A stretch of 40,546 nt of DNA from Desulfobacteraceae bacterium 4572_35.2 (GTDB lineage: Bacteria > Desulfobacterota > Desulfuromonadia > Desulfuromonadales > Desulfuromonadaceae): contig NBLY01000009.1 of NCBI GenBank assembly GCA_002084665.1, positions 1 through 40,546 on the forward strand. The letters run 5' to 3'. Positions 16,545-25,398 of this stretch are shown piece by piece. Within the stretch, counting starts at the first letter, position 1. Each line of letters starts with the position of its first letter. The notes beneath the pieces were generated by a model. The model had not been told where the DNA came from. It ran no database searches and saw only the letters and a program-made list of their open reading frames with translations. The translations under genes and the position numbers were made by a program.

Positions 16545-17300
16545 TTAACCGCGCCGTCGCCCTGGCCAGTCCTTAACACTCTGCGAAAGCTGCTTAACCA
16601 CACCACGAAGCATATTCAATTCTTTAATATTGGGTCTTGCTTTCGCCAGCAAACTGCGCAACATGCCACTAAACACTTCAGGACGACTCGGGTTGCTATA
16701 GCCAATTCGATTTACCAATAGATCAACTTGATTCATCAGTGCTTCGGTATCGTTATGCGACGGCAGCGGCTGTACAGCATCAACACTCTCCGGCATTTCA
16801 TAGGTACGCTCACAACTCATCTCATACAGGGTCACCACCACAGCTTGAGCTAAATTAAGAGACCCTTTCGAGCCAAGCACACCCGAAGTTGGGATGGTTG
16901 CCGCATGCGAACACTGAGCCACCTCTTCGGTACTCAAACCACAATCTTCACGGCCAAACACAAGACCGACACGACTCTGATCAGGTAAGGTGGTAATCAA
17001 CGGTTGAATTGCGGCAATAGGATGCAATTCACCGCGCAAACGACCACAACGACGCGTCAAGGCGACAGTCATGGTTAAGTCTGCCACAGCATCACTCAAC
17101 GTTTCATGCAACGTTGCTTGCCCCAATAATAGTTTTGCATCAACAGCAAACTTAACCGCTTCAGGATGAAAACGATCACAAGGGTTCACTAAACGCAGAT
17201 CAGTCACGCCAAAGTTAGCCATCGCACGACAGACGGCACCAATGTTGCCCGGTTGACGTGGCGCAACTAAAACAACTGCAAATTTCGATAAATCAATCAT
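16545..17300 (-). CDS. trmJ: TrmJ-type tRNA (cytidine/uridine-32-2'-O)-methyltransferase
   Basis: About 251 residues of SPOUT-class methyltransferase. Seen are VLVAPRQPGNIGAVCRAMANFG near the N-terminus, LVFGREDCGLS (motif 2) and the trefoil-knot segment SLNLAQAVVVTLYEM (motif 3). TrmJ 2'-O-methylates position 32 of several tRNAs, and the C-terminal extension with KARPNIKELNMLRG supports TrmJ over other TrmH-like enzymes. GTG 17306 is too close to the GAGG site, whereas ATG 17300 has 8-base spacing and is preferred. Confidence 0.88.
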   Translation of the reverse strand: MIDLSKFAVVLVAPRQPGNIGAVCRAMANFGVTDLRLVNPCDRFHPEAVKFAVDAKLLLGQATLHETLSDAVADLTMTVALTRRCGRLRGELHPIAAIQPLITTLPDQSRVGLVFGREDCGLSTEEVAQCSHAATIPTSGVLGSKGSLNLAQAVVVTLYEMSCERTYEMPESVDAVQPLPSHNDTEALMNQVDLLVNRIGYSNPSRPEVFSGMLRSLLAKARPNIKELNMLRGVVKQLSQSVKDWPGRRRG

Positions 17301-17331
17301 CAACACATCCTCTACCCATTTATTTACAAAT

Positions 17332-17359
17332 AAAAAGGGCGCCTCAATTGGGCACCCTT
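17332..17359 (-). terminator. Terminator after the FadL-family gene
   Basis: On the minus strand AAGGGTGCC and GGCGCCCTT form a stem (with G-U pairing) around a short AT-rich loop, followed by TTTTTATTT. It lies 28 bp after the porin stop codon. Confidence 0.8.
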
Positions 17360-17386
17360 ATATACAAATATATCTAACTCAACCGA

Positions 17387-18700
17387 TTAAAAGAAAAAGG
17401 TCAAATTTGCCGCAAACAGGTGGGCATCACTTTCGTAGGTTCCTGTTTGGATCTCATTATCAACCTTACGCTCATCAAAATCGACCCACATATAAGCAAA
17501 GTCAATAACAGCGCGCTCGGTATGATAGCCAACACCAAAGGTATAGTTATTGCGGTCTGAATCTGGCAATTCTGGCCCCATGGTCGCATCGGGGACAGGA
17601 GAATTGTCGCGGGCATAACCTATACGCAGATCAAAACTATCCGTTAGCTCATATTGAGCACCGAGGCGGTAAGCCCAGACATCGTTCCAATCTTTGCCAT
17701 TCAACGAATCAGGTAAAACATCGTTGTTTGCAAAAATGATATCTAAGCTATCGTAAGAACTCCAACCAAAATAATCGGCATCACACTCAACGGTTAAGCG
17801 CTCCATCGGTTTCCACGCCACAGCAAAACTCCATGTATCAGGTAGGGTAATCTCTGTTTTAGCTTTAACATCATACACTGCACTTGAAAGAGCACCTTGG
17901 CCGTAAGGGGTCATCAGATAATCAGCATCGCCATCAAAATCGAGTTCAATTTCACTACGGTATGCGAAACCTATTGAAACCGTTTCAATAGGTTTCCATA
18001 ACAGACCAAAGTTATAGCCCCAGCCATCACCATCAGCTTCAATTTCTACTTCACCAAGTTGCGCTGAAGTGGTTCCTGACGCTCCCAAACCAACAGCAAC
18101 ACCATCAATATTTGTTGTTTTTTCCAACACTACCTGAGCATAGGTGTAATCAACCCCCACACCGATAGAAAGATTCCACTTGTCAAAGCGATAGGCAACC
18201 GTTGGATTGACATTGATCGGTTTAATGGCAATTTCAATAATTTCATCACGGAACGGGCTATTGTTAGCCCAACTTTTGGCTAACGGATAGAGGGAACCGA
18301 TACCGACCCCAAAAGCCCAAGGTGAATCGGGCTCAGAGATGGTGGCATAAAAATTAGGTGGGAAAAACACATCAGACCGTGCTTCGGTATCAACAGCGAT
18401 TGTTTCGCCCAAAAAAGCAGGACTCGCATCGGACTGACCAATATTGGTCGTACCTTTAAAGGTTGTTTCAGGAACATTAACTACCGTGACACCGAGACTT
18501 ACCTGGGTACCACTTTGAAAGGCAAGCCCCGCTGGATTATAAAAAATCGCTGACGGGTCATCGGCCTGAGCAACAAACGCATTGGCCATCCCCATGGCCT
18601 TTGCACCCTGCTCACGGATATGAAATCCTGCGCCACATACAATTGTCGGTACCAACAGCACCATCAATACAACAACAGTTAATCTACTCTTCAAATGCAT
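17387..18700 (-). CDS. OmpP1/FadL/TodX family outer-membrane porin
   Basis: A 437-residue protein with a signal peptide (basic MHLKSR, then a hydrophobic run of about 15 residues ending near Ala24). The mature N-terminus GFHIREQGAKAMGMANAFVA and DDPSAIFYNPAGLAFQSGTQ are diagnostic of FadL, whose N-terminal hatch plugs the barrel. Repeated amphipathic beta strands follow (SIGFAYRSEIELDF, YTFGVGYHTERAVIDFAYMW) and the chain ends in FFF, the outer-membrane insertion signal. The family passes fatty acids or other hydrophobic compounds through the outer membrane; the actual substrate is unknown. It is a single gene with its own terminator. Confidence 0.93.
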   Translation of the reverse strand: MHLKSRLTVVVLMVLLVPTIVCGAGFHIREQGAKAMGMANAFVAQADDPSAIFYNPAGLAFQSGTQVSLGVTVVNVPETTFKGTTNIGQSDASPAFLGETIAVDTEARSDVFFPPNFYATISEPDSPWAFGVGIGSLYPLAKSWANNSPFRDEIIEIAIKPINVNPTVAYRFDKWNLSIGVGVDYTYAQVVLEKTTNIDGVAVGLGASGTTSAQLGEVEIEADGDGWGYNFGLLWKPIETVSIGFAYRSEIELDFDGDADYLMTPYGQGALSSAVYDVKAKTEITLPDTWSFAVAWKPMERLTVECDADYFGWSSYDSLDIIFANNDVLPDSLNGKDWNDVWAYRLGAQYELTDSFDLRIGYARDNSPVPDATMGPELPDSDRNNYTFGVGYHTERAVIDFAYMWVDFDERKVDNEIQTGTYESDAHLFAANLTFFF

Positions 18701-18773
18701 TCTCCCTTATCATTAAAATGACGGCTATTATGCCTAGGAGAACTCACATCAAGCAAGCATAAAAAAATGAAGA

Positions 18774-18872
18774 TTAATTTGGTGGTTTTTGTGAGCGCTT
18801 ACTCAGGTATATTGCCCCCCAAATTACTCCGCAAATCAGTACAATAAAAAAGATATCACCTAAATATGTCAT
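18774..18872 (-). CDS. 32-residue single-span membrane peptide
   Basis: A short frame with a very strong ribosome site (GGAGGGG, 4 bases before ATG 18872). It encodes MTYLGDIFFIVLICGVIWGA followed by IYLSKRSQKPPN: one hydrophobic helix of about 17 residues and a basic, proline-containing tail, which predicts an inner-membrane peptide with a cytoplasmic C-terminus. It starts 19 bp after the GNAT-like gene in the same direction, so it is the last gene of an HDAC/GNAT-like operon. No family is recognised. Confidence 0.6.
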   Translation of the reverse strand: MTYLGDIFFIVLICGVIWGAIYLSKRSQKPPN

Positions 18873-18891
18873 TTTCCCCTCCATAAACAAT

Positions 18892-19737
18892 TCAATATAC
18901 GTGCGTTACAACAGTATTAATTTCAGCATGTTGACCAACGGTTTTGTAAATTTTTATATCATCCCACGGTTGAGCTAAAATACCATCATGGATGGCCCAA
19001 CTGCGACCGCGCACTGTCGCCTCCATCCCCTGTTGACGAAAGGGGGTCGAACCATCTAAGCGTGCCGTAAGAATCCCGCCGGGCTGGAACTCGCGATCGA
19101 TCCAAAGCATTAACTGTTTGCCGGTAATATAATCAAATCCATATTTTTCATAACGGACAGCATTACTATAGGACAAAGGCTCAGCAATAATTATGTCAAT
19201 ACCAAGTGCTGCAACAAATTTCTCAAATTGAGCAAAAAAGTCTTTAAATGCCTTCAATCCACGCCGCACCTGATTGGGAGACAACCCCGCCTTCATCGCC
19301 TTGATCTCTTCAGGGAGATTACGCCGTACCGTGGCAAACGAGTTTTCACGCCCCTGCTCATCACGGTCAATATTAAATCGAGGTGAATCGGGATCATTAA
19401 TCAAACAAAATGATAGTTCAATCTGATGATATGGGGTATCGGCAACTTCAACAAAGAAAAGACAATCTTGATCATCAGCATCCCGTCTAATTTCGATACG
19501 AAGCAACCCAAGACCTTGTGGGCAGATAAAATTGATTCGATTTTCACTCATCGTCGACAACTTTGATGGTGCGGTGAATGTGTGACGATCAAAACCATAC
19601 TCATCAAAAATCATTGCTGGAACAATGGTTGAGTAAATTGACTCCTTTTGCGCTTGGGCTAACGCATTAATCTCTTTAATTGAGAACAGTGGCAACCCGT
19701 CAGGATCAAGCAGATTTGTCGTACCAGTCTGTGCCAT
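18892..19737 (-). CDS. Unrecognised 281-residue protein, possibly GNAT-like
   Basis: I do not recognise this family firmly. The segment AEPLSYSNAVRYEKYGFDYI near residue 185-205 resembles the acceptor end of GNAT acetyltransferases (AxxxYxKxGF), and a positive, helical block (EIKAMKAGLSPNQVRRGLKAF) precedes it. There is no signal peptide or membrane segment. It lies 1 bp downstream of a histone-deacetylase-family gene and 19 bp upstream of a small membrane peptide. An acetylation/deacetylation pair like AcuA/AcuC is an attractive but unproven reading. Confidence 0.55.
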   Translation of the reverse strand: MAQTGTTNLLDPDGLPLFSIKEINALAQAQKESIYSTIVPAMIFDEYGFDRHTFTAPSKLSTMSENRINFICPQGLGLLRIEIRRDADDQDCLFFVEVADTPYHQIELSFCLINDPDSPRFNIDRDEQGRENSFATVRRNLPEEIKAMKAGLSPNQVRRGLKAFKDFFAQFEKFVAALGIDIIIAEPLSYSNAVRYEKYGFDYITGKQLMLWIDREFQPGGILTARLDGSTPFRQQGMEATVRGRSWAIHDGILAQPWDDIKIYKTVGQHAEINTVVTHVY

Positions 19738-19738
19738 A

Positions 19739-20884
19739 TTAACCCCGTGGACTAAGATTCAGTAATGGGAAAATCTGCCGCTCAATTATCGAGATATTTT
19801 TATCTAACGATTGTTGAGCGCGACTAAAGTCATCGGGTGCGGCCATGTGCGGTGGGTCACGCAACCAATCACACGGTTCGTCTAGCGATAGCATTGTCTT
19901 TCTAAAAGGGGCAGGTATTTCATCGGCAACTGGTAGGCCAATCATCGTTGACCACAGCAGTGTCCACGCCCGCGCAACATTAAGACGGTCATAGCCACCA
20001 CCACCAATCGCCACCCACGGGATGGCTGTCTCTAAAAAGCCACGCCCAGCATATTCCATAAACGCTGTCGTACATTCGAGCCGCGTTAACGGGTCGGTGC
20101 GCAACGGGTCGGCTCCCATTTGAGTCACCAACACATCGGGAGCAAATCCCTTAATCAGGGGGAGAATCGTCCGGGTAAAAGCTTGTTCAAAAATCAGATC
20201 ATCGGAATGGGGAACCAGAGGGATATTAACTGAGTAACCATAACCTTGGCCCGTGCCCACCTCATCAACAAAGCCTGAATAAGGATAAAAATCCTTACCG
20301 TTCTCATGGATCGATATCGTCAACACTTGGTCATTGTCATAAAAAGCTTGTTGAACACCATCACCGTGGTGTGCATCAATATCAACATAAACTACGCGCT
20401 TGCCTTGTTTCAACAATTGCGCAATAGCAACAACAGCGTCATTGAGATAACTAAACCCTGATGCTCGCGCACTGTGAGCATGATGCCAGCCACCAGCCAT
20501 ACTAAACGACGCACGGCAACCCTCTTCAACCACTTGGCGTACAGCTTCAATGGTGCCACCACACATCAACCGCGACCAATCATATAGACCTTTAAAAACT
20601 GGATTTTCGATATCACCAAGGCCGTAGAAAAAATTGGCGTGCACCTCATCGTCCATGCTGAACAATTTAAGGGTATCAAGGTAATCCTGACGATGAAAAT
20701 CACGCAACATCTCTTCTGATGCCACAGGACATTCCACCTGCTTCACATTAGATGGGGTAAGCAATTGATATTGCTGCATCAATTCATAGGTAAGCCGGTA
20801 GCGATCCACCTTAAAAGGATGACATTCGCCATAAGAATAATCACTGAAACGGCTAGAATATATGAGGGCAAATTGATCGGTCAT
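19739..20884 (-). CDS. Histone deacetylase / AcuC family zinc amidohydrolase
   Basis: A 381-residue class I-like deacetylase. It has the general-base histidine pair in GGWHHAHSARASGFSYLND, the zinc ligands in VYVDIDAHHGDGVQQAF and GADPLRTDPL, and the GGGGYD loop near residue 298. Bacterial members deacetylate lysines on enzymes such as acetyl-CoA synthetase, polyamines or small acetylated compounds; the target here is unknown. It starts at ATG 20884 as the first gene of the unit with the GNAT-like protein and the 32-residue membrane peptide. Confidence 0.92.
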   Translation of the reverse strand: MTDQFALIYSSRFSDYSYGECHPFKVDRYRLTYELMQQYQLLTPSNVKQVECPVASEEMLRDFHRQDYLDTLKLFSMDDEVHANFFYGLGDIENPVFKGLYDWSRLMCGGTIEAVRQVVEEGCRASFSMAGGWHHAHSARASGFSYLNDAVVAIAQLLKQGKRVVYVDIDAHHGDGVQQAFYDNDQVLTISIHENGKDFYPYSGFVDEVGTGQGYGYSVNIPLVPHSDDLIFEQAFTRTILPLIKGFAPDVLVTQMGADPLRTDPLTRLECTTAFMEYAGRGFLETAIPWVAIGGGGYDRLNVARAWTLLWSTMIGLPVADEIPAPFRKTMLSLDEPCDWLRDPPHMAAPDDFSRAQQSLDKNISIIERQIFPLLNLSPRG

Positions 20885-21091
20885 GAATTAAATATCAACT
20901 CCGTATGCTGTAAACCTTTATTGCGCTAGTTTTACCCATCTAACCATGCAGCGTCAATAGAATTGGGTAATTGCTATTTAGGTGTACAACAGGTATAAAG
21001 ATGGCGTTTCGATCTATTTTCACACCTATGTCAATAATAGTTCAGAAACATGCATTTACCCTGCGCTAACTATTTTAAGGAGCACCAATAC

Positions 21092-21400
21092 GTGTCACAA
21101 CAATTATCAGGAAAACAAGCTCGCTACTTGCGCGGCCTCGGCCACCACTTACAACCAGTCGTTCTTGTCGGCAAGGATGAAATTACAGCGGGACTCGTCA
21201 GCTCTGTCGATGAAGCGCTAGAGCTACATGAACTCATCAAGATCAAGTTGCAAGAGGGCTGCATTATGGATCGTAAGGATGTTGCCAGTATTCTTGCAGA
21301 ACGTTGCGGTGCCGCCATTGCGCAGATTTTAGGACGAACAATTCTATTGTTTCGTAGCTCTGAAAAAGCATTGATCACCTTACCCAAATCGAAACAATAA
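21092..21400 (+). CDS. yhbY: CRM-domain ribosome assembly RNA-binding protein YhbY
   Basis: A 102-residue single CRM domain: LSGKQARYLRGLGHHLQPVV at the N-terminus, LVGKDEITAGLV, and ELIKIKLQEG. Near the C-terminus is GRTILLFR, completing the RNA-binding fold. YhbY associates with pre-50S particles. The start is GTG 21092, 9 bases after AAGGAG; the longer ATG frame from 21050 adds residues not typical of the family. It heads a plus-strand group with rsmD and coaD. Confidence 0.92.
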   Translation: MSQQLSGKQARYLRGLGHHLQPVVLVGKDEITAGLVSSVDEALELHELIKIKLQEGCIMDRKDVASILAERCGAAIAQILGRTILLFRSSEKALITLPKSKQ

Positions 21401-21412
21401 GGTTTACAAGCG

Positions 21413-21988
21413 GTGCGGATCATAAGCGGTAGTGCTCGCGGCACAAAACTAACCACCTTCGACGGGGCAGAAATTCGTCCGACAAGTGATCGGGTGCGTG
21501 GGGCTATCTTTAGCATTTTGACCAGTCGCTTGGGCCACTTCAGTCAAAAACGGATTCTCGATGTTTTTGCTGGTAGTGGTGCCATGGGCCTTGAAGCGCT
21601 GAGCCGTGGCGGTGCAAATGCCATTTTCGTTGATCAAGCAAAGCAAGCGAAACAGCTCATTCAAACCAATCGCAGCCGCTGCCGCCTCGACAAAAACACC
21701 CGCATCATTCATCAAAGTGCACAACAGGCGCTACCAAGTCTTAACGGCCAACAATTTGACCTCATTTTTATGGATCCACCCTACGGCAACGAGTTGATCC
21801 CAGCAATAATTGAGTTAGTAGCTAAATATAATTTATTAGCTCCTGACGGCATCATTTGCGCCGAAGAACAACGTAACACAGTGATCCCCCAACATATCAA
21901 GTGCTATGAGCAACAGGATGTACGCCACTACGGTGCCACCTCAATTTACCTCTATAGCCATACTGAATCCAGTTCAACGGGAGAATAA
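21413..21988 (+). CDS. rsmD: 16S rRNA G966 N2-methyltransferase RsmD
   Basis: A 191-residue methyltransferase. The N-terminus RIISGSARGTKL, then RPTSDRVRGAIFSIL, SAM motif I LDVFAGSGAMGLEALSRG and the catalytic DPPY in LIFMDPPYGNEL all match RsmD. It modifies G966 of 16S rRNA. Translation starts at GTG 21413 and ends 4 bp before coaD, an arrangement conserved in many bacteria. Confidence 0.95.
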   Translation: MRIISGSARGTKLTTFDGAEIRPTSDRVRGAIFSILTSRLGHFSQKRILDVFAGSGAMGLEALSRGGANAIFVDQAKQAKQLIQTNRSRCRLDKNTRIIHQSAQQALPSLNGQQFDLIFMDPPYGNELIPAIIELVAKYNLLAPDGIICAEEQRNTVIPQHIKCYEQQDVRHYGATSIYLYSHTESSSTGE

Positions 21989-21992
21989 GATT

Positions 21993-22475
21993 ATGAATAA
22001 CTGTATTGCCGTTTGTCCCGGTTCGTTTGACCCCATCACCAATGGTCATCTCGACATTATTCAGCGCGGTCTCAAATCTTTTGATACGGTCATTGTTGGT
22101 GTCGCCAAAAACGCGACAAAGAACAGCCTGTTTACTGTTGAAGAGCGGGTGGAGATGATCAAAGAAGCGGTCGGACACAATCCACGGATACAGGTTGATG
22201 TGATTGAAGGGTTACTCATCAACTATGTAGCAAGTAAGGGCGCTCAGGTTATCTTACGTGGCTTACGGGCGGTATCGGACTTTGAGTATGAATTTCAACT
22301 GGCACAACTCAACCGTACGATTCACGATCAAATTGAAACGGTTTTTTTAATGACCTCTTTGCGCTACGGCTATCTTAGTTCATCTATCGTCAAAGAGATT
22401 GCCTCCCTGAACGGCCCTATTGATGAATTTGTACCAGAATTTGTACAAAAAAAGTTAGCTGAGAAATTCAGCTAA
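21993..22475 (+). CDS. coaD: Phosphopantetheine adenylyltransferase
   Basis: A 160-residue nucleotidyltransferase for the penultimate step of coenzyme A synthesis, 4'-phosphopantetheine + ATP to dephospho-CoA. It has the CPGSFDPITNGHLDII motif with catalytic TxGH, GLLINYVASKGA, RGLRAVSDFEYEFQLA and the YGYLSSSIVKEIA motif. ATG 21993 with GGGAG upstream is the family start; the earlier ATG at 21906 overlaps rsmD and is rejected. Confidence 0.96.
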   Translation: MNNCIAVCPGSFDPITNGHLDIIQRGLKSFDTVIVGVAKNATKNSLFTVEERVEMIKEAVGHNPRIQVDVIEGLLINYVASKGAQVILRGLRAVSDFEYEFQLAQLNRTIHDQIETVFLMTSLRYGYLSSSIVKEIASLNGPIDEFVPEFVQKKLAEKFS

Positions 22476-22493
22476 CTTTAAACATTATCACTA

Positions 22494-23234
22494 CTACAAC
22501 ACCGCTAAATAGCAGTGTGTTTGCGGGATCACCCGCACATCTAATCCAGCACCAGAAAGCACCCCCTGCCACGCAATGAGCTGCGCCCCTGCGACCGAGC
22601 AGCGCCCAGCGATTGTTCGCGGCTGCAAAATAACGGGAACATGACGGGCCACATCGGCAACGATATCAGCCGCACGCTGTAGTTCTTCAATCGGCGTTTC
22701 AGCACCGACAACTATCTTGACACAACAATTGACCTGCGCTGCCAGTTGCAAAAATTGGCGATGCTCATTCCACGGTGTCGGCTCACCCGTCTGCGACTCG
22801 AGCTTAAAGTCCATAACAACCCAGCGCAACCATGGCAACACCGAACGTAACGACTCTGTCAAGGTACCGTTGGTTTCAAGTTGCAGCGGTAACAACTGCG
22901 ACAATTGCGGCAACCATTGAACTAGAGCGTCTACATGCAGCAATGGCTCACCACCGGTAATTGAAAAAGAGTGGTGTGCTTGCGGCAAATCCGCTAACCA
23001 ACCATGAACACAATTCACCACCTGATGTACATCAATGGGGTTATCCCACAGAGTAAATGTTTCTGAACCGGGAGCCGTTTCAACCCTGCACGATGCTGTC
23101 GGCACAAACGGCGTATCACAATAAGCACACGCAAGATTGCAACCCGCAAAACGTAAAAAAACCTGCCTCCTGCCGACAAGGGGACCTTCCCCCTGTACAG
23201 AGGAAAACATCTCTATCAATGGCAACTTAGTCAC
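22494..23234 (-). CDS. queE: 7-carboxy-7-deazaguanine synthase QueE
   Basis: A radical SAM enzyme of about 246 residues that contracts carboxytetrahydropterin to CDG in queuosine/7-deazaguanine synthesis. It shows IEMFSSVQGEGPLVGRRQVF, the iron-sulfur motif FAGCNLACAYCDTPF (CxxxCxxC), ITGGEPLLH and LETNGTL. The frame is open to 23273, but GTG 23234 gives the family-like start (MTKLPLIE) and overlaps the queD stop by 8 bases, fitting translational coupling. It is the last gene of a yacG-queD-queE unit. Confidence 0.92.
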   Translation of the reverse strand: MTKLPLIEMFSSVQGEGPLVGRRQVFLRFAGCNLACAYCDTPFVPTASCRVETAPGSETFTLWDNPIDVHQVVNCVHGWLADLPQAHHSFSITGGEPLLHVDALVQWLPQLSQLLPLQLETNGTLTESLRSVLPWLRWVVMDFKLESQTGEPTPWNEHRQFLQLAAQVNCCVKIVVGAETPIEELQRAADIVADVARHVPVILQPRTIAGRCSVAGAQLIAWQGVLSGAGLDVRVIPQTHCYLAVL

Positions 23235-23598
23235 GTGAGTAACTCGCACAAGCGTTATCTGACTCCCACACATTGACCTCTTGTACGGTAACGTTATCGC
23301 TATTCAAAATTGTTTCGAGTTTTTCAAAGAGGTAACGAGAGATATTTTCAGATGAAGGACTGTTTTCAATAAATGGCTCAAGCTCATTCAAATATTTATG
23401 ATCAAGAGTCCCTAACAACTCCTTTGTTTTACCCTTAAGAATTTTAAAATCAATTCCAAGGCCTGAGTTATCAAGTTCCTTAGCCTTAACAGTTACCTCA
23501 ACCTTCCAGTTATGTCCGTGTAAATTTTCACAATCACCATCATAATTAATCAAGTTGTGAGCTGCCGCAAAATTAGTACAAATCTTCAAGTTATACAT
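23227..23598 (-). CDS. queD: 6-carboxytetrahydropterin synthase QueD
   Basis: A 123-residue PTPS-family enzyme converting dihydroneopterin triphosphate to 6-carboxytetrahydropterin. The zinc-binding histidines are seen in FAAAHNL and LHGHNW, the catalytic cysteine in GDCENLHGH, and the catalytic DHKYLNEL loop follows near residue 70. It precedes queE directly, so two consecutive queuosine-pathway steps are coexpressed. No preQ1 riboswitch is visible upstream, where yacG lies 32 bp away. Confidence 0.94.
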   Translation of the reverse strand: MYNLKICTNFAAAHNLINYDGDCENLHGHNWKVEVTVKAKELDNSGLGIDFKILKGKTKELLGTLDHKYLNELEPFIENSPSSENISRYLFEKLETILNSDNVTVQEVNVWESDNACASYSRD

Positions 23599-23629
23599 AA
23601 TATTTCTCCAATCACCTGTTTAAGTATGG

Positions 23630-23809
23630 TTAGTTTTCCATCTCATCACTATTCATCTCCATCGGCTTTTGTCCAGCGACACGATACTCTTCATCGATCC
23701 ACGAACCAAGATCAATAAGTCGACAACGTTCGGAACAAAATGGCCGCCAACGATTATCTTCCCATTGGCATAGTGTTTTACACTGCGGGCATTTCAGCTC
23801 AACAACCAC
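23630..23809 (-). CDS. yacG: Zinc-ribbon protein YacG (gyrase inhibitor family)
   Basis: A 59-residue protein starting at GTG 23809, 5 bases behind an AGGAG-containing leader. Four zinc ligands are visible: Cys7 and Cys10 (CPQC) and Cys25 and Cys29 (FCSERCRLIDLGSWIDE). The FCSxRC...DLGxW wording is diagnostic of YacG, which binds and inhibits DNA gyrase in E. coli. The acidic C-terminus (MNSDEMEN) is typical. It is likely cotranscribed with queD and queE. Confidence 0.9.
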   Translation of the reverse strand: MVVELKCPQCKTLCQWEDNRWRPFCSERCRLIDLGSWIDEEYRVAGQKPMEMNSDEMEN

Positions 23810-23852
23810 CCTATTCTCCTTTCAAATTTGACACTGTACAATGCTAAAATCA

Positions 23853-23861
23853 TGCTATAAT
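23853..23861 (+). promoter_or_regulatory. Extended -10 promoter
   Basis: TGCTATAAT is an exact extended -10 element 35 bp before the ATG of the unknown gene at 23897. A TTGACA at 23828 is 22 bp upstream, too far for a standard pairing. Confidence 0.5.
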
Positions 23862-23896
23862 CTGTCACATTTTTCACACACAAGGGAAGACAAAAT

Positions 23897-24370
23897 ATGA
23901 CTTTACAACCAAATCAATTTAACGTTAGCGATCTTGATTCAGAAATTGCCGTTGACGGTCGCTGTTGTGAACTTTTAAAGCAATTCCACCAGCAACTACT
24001 GCAAGAAGGTATTGACCCCCTAGAAGCGGGACAAATCGCCCATGGTGCGGATTACTTCTTACGAGATTTCATCATAGCTGACCGCTACATGAATCTCTTT
24101 ACTATCGAGCCTTGCTGTGTCCGACAATTTGCAGGTCACTGGTATATCATAAAAAACTTGGAACCGAACATAAAAGAATTAGCAACGATCCTTCAAGGTG
24201 TTGCGGTATTTTACGCTTATTTACATCAAAATGGACATGTCTCGCAAAGTTTAAGCGAACAAATTCAAACCGAAACAGCTGACTTAGAGCTTTACAGTGG
24301 TCGCATTGATCAATTTTGGCAGATTATAGCAAGAGATAGATTGTTTGAGACTAGATGTTCGAGAATATAG
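23897..24370 (+). CDS. Unrecognised 157-residue protein
   Basis: I do not recognise a family. The protein is mostly helical and acidic with no signal peptide or membrane span. The N-terminal half holds a CCELLKQFHQQLL helix and GADYFLRDFIIADRYMN; a CCVRQFAGHWYIIKNLEPN strand-helix region follows, then LQGVAVFYAYLHQNG. The ATG is preceded by AAGGGAAGA and an extended -10 promoter, so it is expressed on its own. Divergent from yacG, 68 bp from the next gene. Confidence 0.75.
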   Translation: MTLQPNQFNVSDLDSEIAVDGRCCELLKQFHQQLLQEGIDPLEAGQIAHGADYFLRDFIIADRYMNLFTIEPCCVRQFAGHWYIIKNLEPNIKELATILQGVAVFYAYLHQNGHVSQSLSEQIQTETADLELYSGRIDQFWQIIARDRLFETRCSRI

Positions 24371-24438
24371 GCCAAATCAGGCTATATCGCAGCAGACTCG
24401 TGTTAGATCAGATATCCTGCCAAGGAGATTGACTGAGA

Positions 24439-25398
24439 ATGGATTCAAGGGCGCGTGTTAGAGCAGCTAAAATTGCCATAACCACGGCAATAAGCTTGGC
24501 CATCATCAAGATGATCACTGCTTTTGCTACTGGCTCAATGGCACTACTGTCATCAGCAACAGACTCGCTGCTTGATATCATGATGTCCTTTGGCAACCTG
24601 TTGGCACTGCGCCAAGCCAACAAACCTGCCGACGATGATCACCCTTATGGTCACGGCAAGTTTGAGACCGCAGCAACCCTGCTACAAAGCCTGCTGATTG
24701 CCGCATCAGGCCTGTTTATTCTCAATGAATCAATTCATCGATTACAACACAGTGACAACAAACTGGCTCACCTAAACATTGGCATTGCCGTTCTAGCATT
24801 CAGCAGTATTGTTTCATGGTTTCTCAGTCGCTACTTAAAACAAGTCGGAATAAAAACAGACTCATCAGCCCTTCAGGCTGATGCCCTCCACTATGCTACC
24901 GATGTCTACAGCAATGCAGTTTTGCTCATTGGACTAATCGGTGTGCGCCTACTGGGTTGGAACTGGGTTGACCCTGTTCTCTCAATAGGTGTTGGTTGTT
25001 ATATTTTATATGCTGCTTTTGAACTCTTGAAAGGGAGCATGAATGATTTTCTTGATGCAGGGCTACCAGAAGAGCAACGAAAACAGATTGTTACTTGCAT
25101 AACGAACAATGAAAGCGAAATCACTGGCTACCACAATATTCGCACGCGACGTAGCGGCAAGTTTAAGATGGTTGACTTTAATCTCACTTTTTGTCGATTT
25201 AAAACCATCGAAGAAGCACATGACAGTGCCGATAAAATTGAGAAAGAGATTAAACAGTGCATCGATAATGCTGACATAACCATCCACCTTGAACCAACCA
25301 AATGTACTGAATGTCCTAAACATGGTCAATGTGCTCGATCTAAAAACATAGCCAAGACGAGCCAGCAAGCATTACAGGACAGAACTTCACCTCCCTAA
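24439..25398 (+). CDS. Cation diffusion facilitator (FieF-like metal efflux)
   Basis: A 319-residue CDF transporter with about six membrane segments in the first 210 residues and a cytoplasmic ferredoxin-like domain. The transport metal site is Asp42/Asp46 (TDSLLD) on helix 2 and His151/Asp155 (LHYATD) on helix 5. The HPYGHGKFE loop is also a CDF hallmark. The D-D/H-D arrangement fits Zn(II), Fe(II) or Cd(II) export. The tail carries an extra CTECPKHGQC cluster that could bind metal. It overlaps the convergent phosphofructokinase gene by 12 bp at the 3' ends. Confidence 0.92.
   Translation: MDSRARVRAAKIAITTAISLAIIKMITAFATGSMALLSSATDSLLDIMMSFGNLLALRQANKPADDDHPYGHGKFETAATLLQSLLIAASGLFILNESIHRLQHSDNKLAHLNIGIAVLAFSSIVSWFLSRYLKQVGIKTDSSALQADALHYATDVYSNAVLLIGLIGVRLLGWNWVDPVLSIGVGCYILYAAFELLKGSMNDFLDAGLPEEQRKQIVTCITNNESEITGYHNIRTRRSGKFKMVDFNLTFCRFKTIEEAHDSADKIEKEIKQCIDNADITIHLEPTKCTECPKHGQCARSKNIAKTSQQALQDRTSPP

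Noticed and set aside
23599-23900. preQ1 riboswitch in front of queD
   Set aside because: The space upstream is occupied by yacG and a short promoter region; no preQ1 aptamer pattern was found.
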